DNA from: Lustribacter sp049512335
Lineage (GTDB): Bacteria > Vulcanimicrobiota > Vulcanimicrobiia > Vulcanimicrobiales > Vulcanimicrobiaceae
Direction: 5' to 3'
Length of the DNA: 37,692 nucleotides
NCBI GenBank assembly: GCA_049512335.1
Contig: JBEKXE010000027.1
Span: 1 to 37,692, forward strand
In this document: positions 23,837 through 30,796 of the stretch, piece by piece
Layout: each line of letters opens with the position of its first letter
Position numbering within the stretch: position 1 is the first letter of the stretch
The notes under the pieces: model-generated
Seen by the model: only the letters and a program-made list of their open reading frames with translations
What the model was told of the DNA's origin: nothing
The model's database searches: none
Position numbers and translations under genes: made by a program

Positions 23837-24748
23837 ATGAACGAGGCGCTGCGTTTGCGCGATCGGACGCTCGATCTGCGCGACGAAGCGCGCGTGATGG
23901 GCATCGTCAACGTGACCCCGGATTCGTTCTATGACCGGGCGTCCGGCCTCGACGACGTCGTCGCGCGCGCGCGGGCGATCGCGGCGGCGGGCGGCGCGCT
24001 GGTGGACGTCGGCGGTCAGTCGTACGCCGCCTGGAACCCGAAGGTGAGCGCGGACGAGGAGCGCGAGCGCGTCGTTCCGGCGGTGGCCGCGATCCGCGCC
24101 GCCGGCATCGATCTGATGATCTCGGTCGACACGTTCAAAGCGAGCGTCGCCGACGCGGCGCTGGCGGCCGGGGCGCACCTCATCAACGACTGCAGCGGCC
24201 TCGCGGATCCCGATCTCGCGGCGGTGGTCGCCAAACACGATGCCGCGCTGGTCGTCATGCATCTCAAGGGCGAGCTGAACGTGCGTGACCCGGCCGGCTA
24301 CACGTATACCGACGTGATGCGCGAGATCATCGACTTCTTGCGCGAGCGAACGGCCGCGGCGCGCGCCGCCGGCGTGCGGGCCGACGCGCTCGTGATCGAC
24401 CCGGGCCTCGAGTTCGGCAAGGAGCCGCGCACCGATCTCGAGATCCTCGACCGCTTCGGCGAGCTGCGCGAGGTCGGCTATCCGGTGCTCTTCGCCAGCT
24501 CGCGCAAGAGCTTCATCGGGCGCATCTTTCACCGCCCGGCGAAGGAGCTGCTCGTGCCCTCGCTGGCCACCGCCGCCATCGGCATCGCCGCCGGGGCGCG
24601 GCTTTTGCGCGTGCACGACGTGGCAGAGACCGTCCAGCTGGCCCGGACCTTCGCCGCGATCACCCCCGCCCGCCGGGCGACGCTCGATCTGGCCGACGCC
24701 ATGCCGGGCACGCCGGGCGGCAACTCCGGGTCGGTCGCCGCGGTCTAA
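23837..24748 (+). CDS. folP: Dihydropteroate synthase with atypical loop 2
   Basis: The 303-aa TIM-barrel protein has M-G-I-V-N-V-T-P-D-S-F (21-31), D57-V-G-G, S-V-D-T-F, N-D-C-S-G, M-H-L-K-G, D168-P-G-L-E-F-G-K, S-S-R-K-S-F-I-G-R and R-V-H-D-V. It joins p-aminobenzoate to the pterin diphosphate. Loop 2, normally GGESTRPG, reads GGQSYAAWNP (59-68), so the Thr and Arg at the site where pABA and sulfonamides bind are replaced. The GFGFGKT motif also differs (LEFGKEP). The fused FolK-FolE2 gene follows eight bases later, which supports a folate role. The sulfonamide response cannot be predicted. Confidence 0.87.
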   Translation: MNEALRLRDRTLDLRDEARVMGIVNVTPDSFYDRASGLDDVVARARAIAAAGGALVDVGGQSYAAWNPKVSADEERERVVPAVAAIRAAGIDLMISVDTFKASVADAALAAGAHLINDCSGLADPDLAAVVAKHDAALVVMHLKGELNVRDPAGYTYTDVMREIIDFLRERTAAARAAGVRADALVIDPGLEFGKEPRTDLEILDRFGELREVGYPVLFASSRKSFIGRIFHRPAKELLVPSLATAAIGIAAGARLLRVHDVAETVQLARTFAAITPARRATLDLADAMPGTPGGNSGSVAAV

Positions 24749-24755
24749 GCCGCGT

Positions 24756-26234
24756 ATGCACCGCGTGCTGATCGGCCTCGGGTCGAACCTCGGCGACCGC
24801 CAGGGAACGATCCTGGGCGCACTCCAAAAACTGCGCCGCCAAGCGCGCATCGAGCGCGTGTCGTCCTATTACGAAACGCCGCCCGCCGGCGGGGTCGCGG
24901 GCCCGGCGTTCCTCAACGTCGCCGCTCAATTGGAAACCGAGCTCGAGGCGCCGGCGTTCGAGACGTTCGTGCGCGGCGTCGAGGTCGCGATCGGCCGCCA
25001 GCAGACGGCGATCCTGAGCGCGCGTCCGATCGACATCGACATCCTCTACTTCGACGACCTGGTGGCCGACTTCGGCCGCTTCGAGGTGCCGCACCGGTAC
25101 ATCGCGACGCGGCCGTTCAACCTCGCGCCGCTGGTCGAGATCGCACCCGATCACGTCGACCCGCGCCTAGGCCGGACGATTCGCGAACTGGCGGCGAGCG
25201 CCGATCTGCGCGGCATCGTGCGCAAAGCGCGGGCCATGCATTTCTTCGCCAACCGGCAAGAAGAAGCGCCCGACGTGCGGCTCTCGCTCAACCGTGTCGG
25301 CGTGTCGGGCGTCAAGCACATCCTGCGGCTCAACGTCGGCGGCGAGGAGCGCGTCTTCAACGCCGATTTCACCATGGTCGCCGATCTGGGACCCGACAAG
25401 TCCGGCGTCCACATGTCACGCTTTTCGGAATTGCTCGAAGCCGCGACGCTCGACGTGCTGGCGCGGCCCGATCATCCGGCGCGCGTCGAAGACTTGGTCG
25501 CGCAGATCGCGCGCGAGATCGTCACCTCACAGGACGCGATCCGCGCCGACGTGCGCGTGCGCGCGGACTTCGGGCTCGAGCGCTGGACGCCGGTCAGCGG
25601 CAAACGCACCGAGGAAACGTACACCTTGGTCGGCATCGCCCACGCCGACGCGACGCGCACGCGACGCCTGGTCGGCATCGAAGCCGAGGGGATGACGGCC
25701 TGTCCCTGCGCGCAGCTGATGGTGCGCGAGCACTCGCTGCGCGAGCTGGAAGCGGCCGGTTTCAGCACCGCCGACGCGAACCGGGCGCTCGACGCGCTGC
25801 CGGTCGCCACGCACAACCAGCGCGGCCGCGGTTCCGTGCTCATCGGGACCGACGGCGAGTTCGCCGAGCAGCTCCGGGCCGAAGACCTGGTCGAGATCGT
25901 CGAGAACTCGATGTCGAGCGAGACGTACGATCTGCTCAAGCGGCCGGACGAGTTCTTCATCGTCAACAAAGCGCACCAGAACCCGAAATTCGTCGAGGAC
26001 GTCGTGCGCGGCATCTTGGCGCGCGCGCTCGACGTCTACGCCGACTTCCCGGACGATACGTTCATCAGCGCGACCCAAGTCAACTACGAGTCGATCCACA
26101 AACACGACGCGTTTGCCGAAGCCTTCGGGCTGTTCGGTGAGTTCCGGCGCGAATTGCGCGAGGGCGTGCATGTCGACGTGAAAACCGACGTCGCCACCTG
26201 GCTGGGTACTCGCCCATCCCCCATCTTGTCGTAG
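24756..26234 (+). CDS. folK-folE2: FolK-FolE2 fusion: HPPK joined to type IB GTP cyclohydrolase
   Basis: One uninterrupted 492-aa frame encodes two folate enzymes. Residues 1-160 are HPPK: GLGSNLGDR, S-S-Y-Y-E-T-P-P, R-P-I-D-I-D-I-L-Y-F-D-D, and V-P-H-R...R-P-F-N-L-A-P-L. Residues about 164-492 are a metal-dependent FolE2/MptA-type cyclohydrolase: HILRLNVGG, D-L...K-S-G-V-H-M-S-R-F, GMTACPCAQ (C316, C318) and ATHNQRGRG. The 30-residue spacing between these last two motifs looks more like archaeal MptA than common bacterial FolE2. The first and a late step of pterin synthesis are thus made as one chain, right after FolP. FolB is not in the window. Confidence 0.9.
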   Translation: MHRVLIGLGSNLGDRQGTILGALQKLRRQARIERVSSYYETPPAGGVAGPAFLNVAAQLETELEAPAFETFVRGVEVAIGRQQTAILSARPIDIDILYFDDLVADFGRFEVPHRYIATRPFNLAPLVEIAPDHVDPRLGRTIRELAASADLRGIVRKARAMHFFANRQEEAPDVRLSLNRVGVSGVKHILRLNVGGEERVFNADFTMVADLGPDKSGVHMSRFSELLEAATLDVLARPDHPARVEDLVAQIAREIVTSQDAIRADVRVRADFGLERWTPVSGKRTEETYTLVGIAHADATRTRRLVGIEAEGMTACPCAQLMVREHSLRELEAAGFSTADANRALDALPVATHNQRGRGSVLIGTDGEFAEQLRAEDLVEIVENSMSSETYDLLKRPDEFFIVNKAHQNPKFVEDVVRGILARALDVYADFPDDTFISATQVNYESIHKHDAFAEAFGLFGEFRRELREGVHVDVKTDVATWLGTRPSPILS

Positions 26235-26262
26235 CCGCTAGCGCTAGAGCTGTACCGTGAAC

Positions 26263-26286
26263 TGTCATCCCGAGCTTGTCGAGGGG
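26263..26286. repeat. Partial copy of the palindromic element abutting a gene start
   Basis: TGTCATCCCGAG (26263-26274) followed by CTTGTCGAGGGG is the left end of the dispersed element seen at 25 and 28791. The GAGGGG at its end (26281-26286) lies eight bases before the ATG at 26295, a correct ribosome-site spacing. A 10-base palindrome, CTAGCGCTAG, is at 26238-26247, just after the FolK-FolE2 stop. Confidence 0.65.
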
Positions 26287-26294
26287 CCGCCCCG

Positions 26295-27617
26295 ATGATG
26301 CCCTTGGAGCTATGGGCTTCGCCCGAGCCGACGTTTGCGCGCATCGATGCGACGACCGTGCGCGATCAGAGCGCGGAGACCGGCCTCGACGTCCGCCTCG
26401 ATGACGCCGAACGCATCGCTGCGCTGGGGGTGAGCGGCTCGCGCGTTCCGGTGCTCTGGGAACGCGTCGCGCCCGACGATCCGCACGACTGCGACTTCCG
26501 CGAACCGGCGCGCCGGCTCGAGGCGCTGCGCGCGGCGGGAATCGAACCGATCGTGACGCTGCTCCATCACGGCAGCGGCCCGCAATACACCGACCTGCTC
26601 GACCCGGCGTTCCCGCTGTGGTTCGCCGAATACGCCGAAGCCGCCGCGCGGGCGTTTCCGTGGGTGCGGCGCTGGACGCCGATCAACGAACCGTTGACGA
26701 CCGCGCGGTTCGCGACCCTGTACGGCGTGTGGTATCCGAACATGCGCGACGACCGCGGCTTCGGGCGCGCGATGATCAACCAAACGCTGGCCCAGCAGGC
26801 TGCCATGCGGCGGATCCGGCGCGTGATTCCGGCGGCCGAATTCGTGCTGACCGAGGATCTCCAGCGCTTCGCGGCGGGTGACGACGCCGTCGCCGCCTAC
26901 GCCGAATTTCTGCGCGAGCGCGTGTATCTCTCGGTGGAGCTCGTCGCCGGACGGGTCGGGGCCGATCACCCGCTGGCCGGGTTCCTCACCGAACGCTGCG
27001 GCGTGAACGCCGGCGAGCTGGCGATGCTGCAGCGCGACGCCGCGGTGCCCGATCTGGTCGCGTTCAACCACTACCCGCACTCCGAGCGCTACCTCTTCAC
27101 GCATGAGGGCGCTCCGGCCGACGTGCCGTCCGCTTACGTCGACGGCGAGCCGGCGCCGCGCGCCGGTCCGCTGCTGCGCGCCGCGGCGGCGCGGCTGCGC
27201 TTGCCGGTCGCGGTCGGTGAAGTCCACGTGCACGCGCCGGAAGCCGAACGCGTGCGCTGGCTCGCGCAACACGCCGCGGACGTGAGCGAGCTGCGCGCCG
27301 GCGGCGTCGACGTGCGCGCGCTCGGGGCGTGGGCCGCATTCGGGATGGTCGACTGGCATTCGCTGTTGCGGCGGCGCGAACGCGTGACCGAGGACGGCAT
27401 CTACACGTTTGCCGGTCCCAACGGCATCCCGCAACCGACGGCGGTCGCGGCCGCCGTGCGCGAGCTCGCGGCAACCGGTACCGTCGACGACGGCGGCGTG
27501 CGCGGCTGGTGGGAGCGTTCGGACCGCGCCCGCTCGCTCGAGCAGCTGATCGCGATGCGCGATGCGGGGATTCCCGAAGGCGATCATCTCCGGACGAGCG
27601 ACGAAGCGCTGGCGTGA
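26295..27617 (+). CDS. Glycoside hydrolase family 1-like protein
   Basis: The 440-aa protein resembles the divergent GH1 branch of beta-glucosidase-like barrels: R50-V-P-V-L-W-E-R-V-A-P, L-H-H-G (90-93), the acid/base region W-T-P-I-N131-E132-P, F-N-H-Y-P-H (258-262), and a likely nucleophile E309 in AVGEVHVHA in place of the usual I-T-E-N-G. The end of the protein, R-E-R-V-T-E-D-G-I-Y-T-F, is typical of related sugar-nucleotide-gene neighbours. There is no signal peptide, so it acts in the cytoplasm. Two ATGs (26295, 26298) compete. Its stop overlaps the GTG of the glycosyltransferase gene, which suggests a joint glycan role. Catalytic activity is likely but the substrate is open. Confidence 0.78.
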   Translation: MMPLELWASPEPTFARIDATTVRDQSAETGLDVRLDDAERIAALGVSGSRVPVLWERVAPDDPHDCDFREPARRLEALRAAGIEPIVTLLHHGSGPQYTDLLDPAFPLWFAEYAEAAARAFPWVRRWTPINEPLTTARFATLYGVWYPNMRDDRGFGRAMINQTLAQQAAMRRIRRVIPAAEFVLTEDLQRFAAGDDAVAAYAEFLRERVYLSVELVAGRVGADHPLAGFLTERCGVNAGELAMLQRDAAVPDLVAFNHYPHSERYLFTHEGAPADVPSAYVDGEPAPRAGPLLRAAAARLRLPVAVGEVHVHAPEAERVRWLAQHAADVSELRAGGVDVRALGAWAAFGMVDWHSLLRRRERVTEDGIYTFAGPNGIPQPTAVAAAVRELAATGTVDDGGVRGWWERSDRARSLEQLIAMRDAGIPEGDHLRTSDEALA

Positions 27618-28717
27618 AGCCGCCCGACGTCTTCGTCGCCGGCCTGCACCTGCGGTGGGACGGCGTCTGGCAGCGGCCGCATCACCTGCTCTCGCGGTTG
27701 GCGCAGCGGCTGCCGGTGATCGTCGTCGAGGAGCCGTACGGCGCCGCCGTCGATCGCGACGAGGTACGTACCGAGGGCAACCTCAGCGTGATCCGCCCGT
27801 TGCGCCGCCGCGGCTGGGGCGCGCCGCTCGTCGACGCGCAAGCCCTCGCGACCGCGCGCGCCCTGATCGGAGCGCGCCGCTGCGGGGCGTGGCTCTACAC
27901 GCCGATGATGAGCGAGCTGATCGAAGCCTGTGCAGCGGCGCCGGTCGTCTACGACGTGATGGACGATCTGGCGAACTTCGATTTTGCTCCGGCCGGCATG
28001 CGCGAGCGCGAAGCCGCGCTGCTCGAACGGGCCGACGTCGTGTTCACGGGCGGGCGCACGCTCTACGAAAACCGCCGTGCCTACGGAGCGAAGGTGCATT
28101 GCGTGCCGAGCGGCGTCGAGCTGGCGCGGTTTGCCGCCGACGTCGGCCCGCACCCGCTCACGGCGATGCTCGGCGGGCCGGTGTTCGCCTACGTCGGCGT
28201 GATCGACGAACGGTTGGATTACGCTCTGATCGCGGCGCTCGCCGATGCGTTTCCGCGCGGCCACGTCGTGCTGGTCGGCCCGGTGATCAAAGTCGATCCG
28301 GCGTTGCTCCCGCAACGGGCGAACGTCCACTTCACGGGACGCCTGCCGTACGCGTGGCTGCCCTCGCTGCTGGCCGGCGTCGACGTCGCGTTGATGCCGT
28401 TTGCGATCAACCGCGCGACCGCGTCGATCTCGCCGACCAAGACGCTCGAGTACTTCGCCGCGCGCCGGCCGGTCGTCTCGACGCCGGTCGCCGACGTCGT
28501 CGCCGAATACGGTGAGATCGTCTACGTCGCCGCCGGTGCGCAAGCGTTCATCGCCGCCGTCCGCGAGGCGCTGGCCGCCCCGCCCGAACGGATCGCGTGC
28601 GGCGTGCGCGCCGCATCGGCACGCACCTGGGATGCCATCTTCACCCAAATGTGGGAAGCAGCCGCTGGAACGCGTACGCGCCAAAATCCGGGAAGTTTAC
28701 GGTGTCGACGTGACTGA
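27614..28717 (+). CDS. GT-B glycosyltransferase
   Basis: The 367-aa protein starts by GTG, overlapping the GH1-like stop (GTGA). It has the opening D-G-V-W-Q-R-P-H-H-L-L-S-R-L-A typical of a GT1/GT4 group often found with capsule and UDP-galactopyranose mutase genes, then V-V-Y-D-V-M-D-D-L, V-P-S-G-V-E (about 161-166), P-Y-A-W-L-P-S-L-L-A-G-V-D-V-A-L-M-P-F and S-I-S-P-T-K-T-L-E-Y-F-A (donor-site Glu). It would transfer a sugar to a surface polymer. The final 20 residues are low quality and overlap a possible small ORF in another frame. Confidence 0.87.
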   Translation: MKPPDVFVAGLHLRWDGVWQRPHHLLSRLAQRLPVIVVEEPYGAAVDRDEVRTEGNLSVIRPLRRRGWGAPLVDAQALATARALIGARRCGAWLYTPMMSELIEACAAAPVVYDVMDDLANFDFAPAGMREREAALLERADVVFTGGRTLYENRRAYGAKVHCVPSGVELARFAADVGPHPLTAMLGGPVFAYVGVIDERLDYALIAALADAFPRGHVVLVGPVIKVDPALLPQRANVHFTGRLPYAWLPSLLAGVDVALMPFAINRATASISPTKTLEYFAARRPVVSTPVADVVAEYGEIVYVAAGAQAFIAAVREALAAPPERIACGVRAASARTWDAIFTQMWEAAAGTRTRQNPGSLRCRRD

Positions 28718-28790
28718 TATCGAACGGGGACGACTGATAGATGTTTTCCAACGCATCAGAGATACTCGAGATAACCTTCGCCGGCAGTAG
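28632..28790 (+). CDS. Possible 52-aa small ORF overlapping the glycosyltransferase end
   Basis: An ATG frame shifted from the glycosyltransferase frame runs 52 codons and ends TAG directly against the palindromic element at 28791. Its C-terminal part (ERVRAKIREVYGVDVTDIE, then GRLIDVFQRIRDT) has a protein-like, amphipathic-helix composition. The DNA under it is AT-richer than its surroundings. No clear ribosome site is visible. It may be a real small protein, a remnant cut by the repeat, or chance. No family is recognised. Confidence 0.35.
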   Translation: MPSSPKCGKQPLERVRAKIREVYGVDVTDIERGRLIDVFQRIRDTRDNLRRQ

Positions 28791-28938
28791 TGTCATCCCG
28801 AGCGGCGCGCCGCAGGGCGTGCTGGTCGAGGGACGCGCCACGGTAGTGCCGGACTGCCAGGGCAACTCCACTCCGGTGCGCGGGTGCCGCTCGTCCCTCG
28901 ACGGGCCTTCAACTGCGTACGCGCCCCTCGGGATGACA
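28791..28938. repeat. Palindrome-ended dispersed element, complete copy
   Basis: The 148-bp unit begins TGTCATCCCGAG and ends CTCGGGATGACA, a perfect 12-base inverted repeat. Its inside shares TCGAGGGACGCGCCACG and GGGCAACTCCAC with the element at 25-185, and has TCCCTCGAC before the right end as that one does. The left end touches the TAG of the small ORF at 28788-28790, and the right end is five bases before the GTG of the DUF2461 gene. Folding in RNA could also end the upstream transcript. Confidence 0.78.
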
Positions 28939-28943
28939 GAGGG

Positions 28944-29708
28944 GTGAGTGCGAAGGAGCCGTTCGATGCGGCGCGTGCGCTGCGCTGGCTGCGGCAGCTG
29001 AAGAAGAACAACGATCGCACCTGGTTTGCCGCGCATCGCGACGTCTGGGACGAGCACATCAAACCCGAGTGGGAAGACCTCGTCACGGCGTTGATTTTCT
29101 CCGCGGTCAAATTCGATGAGCGCTTCGCGTACGTGGACCCGCGCGCGTGCCTGTTCCGGCTTTACCGCGACACGCGCTTCAGCAACGACAAGACGCCGTA
29201 CAAGACGCGCGTCGCCGCGTGGCTGTCGCCGTTCGGAAAGAGCGGGGCGAACGCCGGATTCTACATGCACGTCTCGCCCGGCAACTCGGTGTTCAGCGCC
29301 GGCATCTACACGCCGGAAAAACCCGCGCTGGCCGAGTTGCGCCGGCAAATGGCCCGCGACGCGCGGCCGTTCGAACGCATCCTGCGCGCCAAAGCGCTCG
29401 CGCCGTACCTGCCGTTACGGACCGACGCACTGTTGCGGATGCCGCGCGGCTTCCCCAAAGATCATCCGAACGGCGAGTTGATCCGTGCGCGCAACTACCT
29501 CGTGCGCCGAGAATACAGCGATGCCGAGATCACGAGCGCCGGTGCGTACGCGACGTTCAGCACGGCGATCCGTGACTGCGCGCCGCTCGTACGCTATATC
29601 GATGAGGTGGCTGCGGCTTCCAGCGTGGCGATGCGCGAGCCGAGCGACGGGTGGGACGAAAACAGCAGCTCGGCCCACTTCGGCACTTCGTCTTCGGCCA
29701 GGTTCTGA
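28944..29708 (+). CDS. DUF2461 (TIGR02453) family protein
   Basis: The 254-aa protein matches DUF2461: F-D-A-A-R-A-L-R-W-L-R-Q-L-K-K-N-N-D-R-T-W-F near the start, C-L-F-R-L-Y-R-D-T-R-F-S-N-D-K-T-P-Y-K-T, then G-F-Y-M-H-V-S-P-G-N, and R-M-P-R-G-F-P-K-D-H-P. The biochemical role of the family is not known to me. The GTG at 28944 gives the standard N-terminus; the open frame upstream is the palindromic element. The last 38 residues (after Y-I-D-E-V) are serine-rich and antisense to the M48 gene, with which it overlaps 115 bp tail to tail. Confidence 0.87.
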   Translation: MSAKEPFDAARALRWLRQLKKNNDRTWFAAHRDVWDEHIKPEWEDLVTALIFSAVKFDERFAYVDPRACLFRLYRDTRFSNDKTPYKTRVAAWLSPFGKSGANAGFYMHVSPGNSVFSAGIYTPEKPALAELRRQMARDARPFERILRAKALAPYLPLRTDALLRMPRGFPKDHPNGELIRARNYLVRREYSDAEITSAGAYATFSTAIRDCAPLVRYIDEVAAASSVAMREPSDGWDENSSSAHFGTSSSARF

Positions 29709-30796
29709 TCGCGTAAGCGGCGGAAAGCCCGCGCGCCGCTGGCCGGATCCTCGGTCACGGTCACCGCGAAGCGGTCGGCGCGGCGCTCGATCATGCGCGA
29801 GAACACGTTGAAGATCGGCGCCGCGACGAGCTGACCGAGGGAGACGTAGAAGACCAGCCGCATCGCCGGCCCGACGTCGCCCGTGGCGCGTCCGGTCGTG
29901 CGGCGCACGGTGCCGTTTCCGAGCAGCAACGGCAGCGCCGTCAACGCGGTGCCGAGCGCGATCGCGACCCACGGATCGCGTTTCACGTAGTGCCCCAGCT
30001 CGTGGGCGACCACGAACAGCGTTTCGTCCTCTGCGAACTCGTCGAGCAAAGTGTCGCCGATGGCGATCCGCTCGGTGCCGAATACGCCGGTCACGAAGGC
30101 GTTGGCTTTTTTCGTCTGGCGGCTCATGTCGAAGCGCAGGATCGTCGCGTTGCCGACGCCGTAGCGCGCCGCCAGCGCGCGGATTTTCGTCTCGAGCGGT
30201 CCCTCGAGCGGGACGAACTTGTTGAACAGCGGCATGATGAACGTCGGGACGACGATGTTCGCAAACGCCAGCAGGCCCGGCATCGCGGCGATTGCGATCC
30301 ACGGCCAGCGTTTGGGCGCGCGCCGCATCACGATGCCGCCCAAGCCCGACAGCACGACGCCGACACCGCCCCCGACGATCACCATCTTGACGCGGTCGCC
30401 GGCCCAGGCATCTTCGGTGCGCTCGCTGTTGCCGAAGATGCGTTCGATCTGGTAGTCCTCGATGTAGTCGATCGGCCAGTCGCGAGCGGCTTCGGCCAGC
30501 GTCAGCAGCGCGACGAAGGCCGGCAGCCGCAACGGTGACGGCAGCACCTTGAGCGCTTGCTCGAAGCCGTCGGCGAGGCCGAAGGCCCACACCGCCGTCG
30601 AGGCGGCCGAACGGGCGAGCCCGCCGACCATTAGCCAGCGGCGCGTGCGGCCGTAGCGCTTGGGATCGCGCGGTTCCGGCGCGGCCGGCGTCGCGCGGTC
30701 GGCGAGCATCTCGTACGCGCGCACCGCGGTGTACGCGAGGGTCAGCCCGGCGGCACCGCCGAGCGCGAAGTGGGCGAGTGGACTGCGGCGGCTCAA
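29594..30796 (-). CDS. M48 family peptidase, Ste24/CAAX-protease-like
   Basis: The 400-aa protein has several membrane helices (about 8-28, 52-75, 135-160, 165-190, 275-295, 312-332) and the zinc site H265-E266-L-G-H269-Y-V-K-R-D, with E337 in E-R-R-A-D341 as third ligand. The N-terminal helices plus N-A-F-V-T-G-V-F-G match the Ste24-type CAAX prenyl protease 1 fold. In bacteria these enzymes act in membrane protein quality control. The start is TTG, overlapping the stop of the Mrp-like gene by four bases (TTGA), so the two are probably translated in tandem. The functional link is unknown. Confidence 0.88.
   Translation of the reverse strand: MSRRSPLAHFALGGAAGLTLAYTAVRAYEMLADRATPAAPEPRDPKRYGRTRRWLMVGGLARSAASTAVWAFGLADGFEQALKVLPSPLRLPAFVALLTLAEAARDWPIDYIEDYQIERIFGNSERTEDAWAGDRVKMVIVGGGVGVVLSGLGGIVMRRAPKRWPWIAIAAMPGLLAFANIVVPTFIMPLFNKFVPLEGPLETKIRALAARYGVGNATILRFDMSRQTKKANAFVTGVFGTERIAIGDTLLDEFAEDETLFVVAHELGHYVKRDPWVAIALGTALTALPLLLGNGTVRRTTGRATGDVGPAMRLVFYVSLGQLVAAPIFNVFSRMIERRADRFAVTVTEDPASGARAFRRLRDQNLAEDEVPKWAELLFSSHPSLGSRIATLEAAATSSI

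Noticed and set aside
24756..26234. FolK-FolE2 as two genes merged by a sequencing error.
   Set aside because: The frame is continuous through the junction, no start codon with a ribosome site is seen at the FolE2 part, and no base change is needed to join them.
28632..28790. The small ORF as the true C-terminus of the glycosyltransferase after a frameshift.
   Set aside because: The glycosyltransferase already reaches its normal final helix (T-W-D-A-I-F-T-Q-M-W) before the frames diverge, so no missing domain needs explaining.
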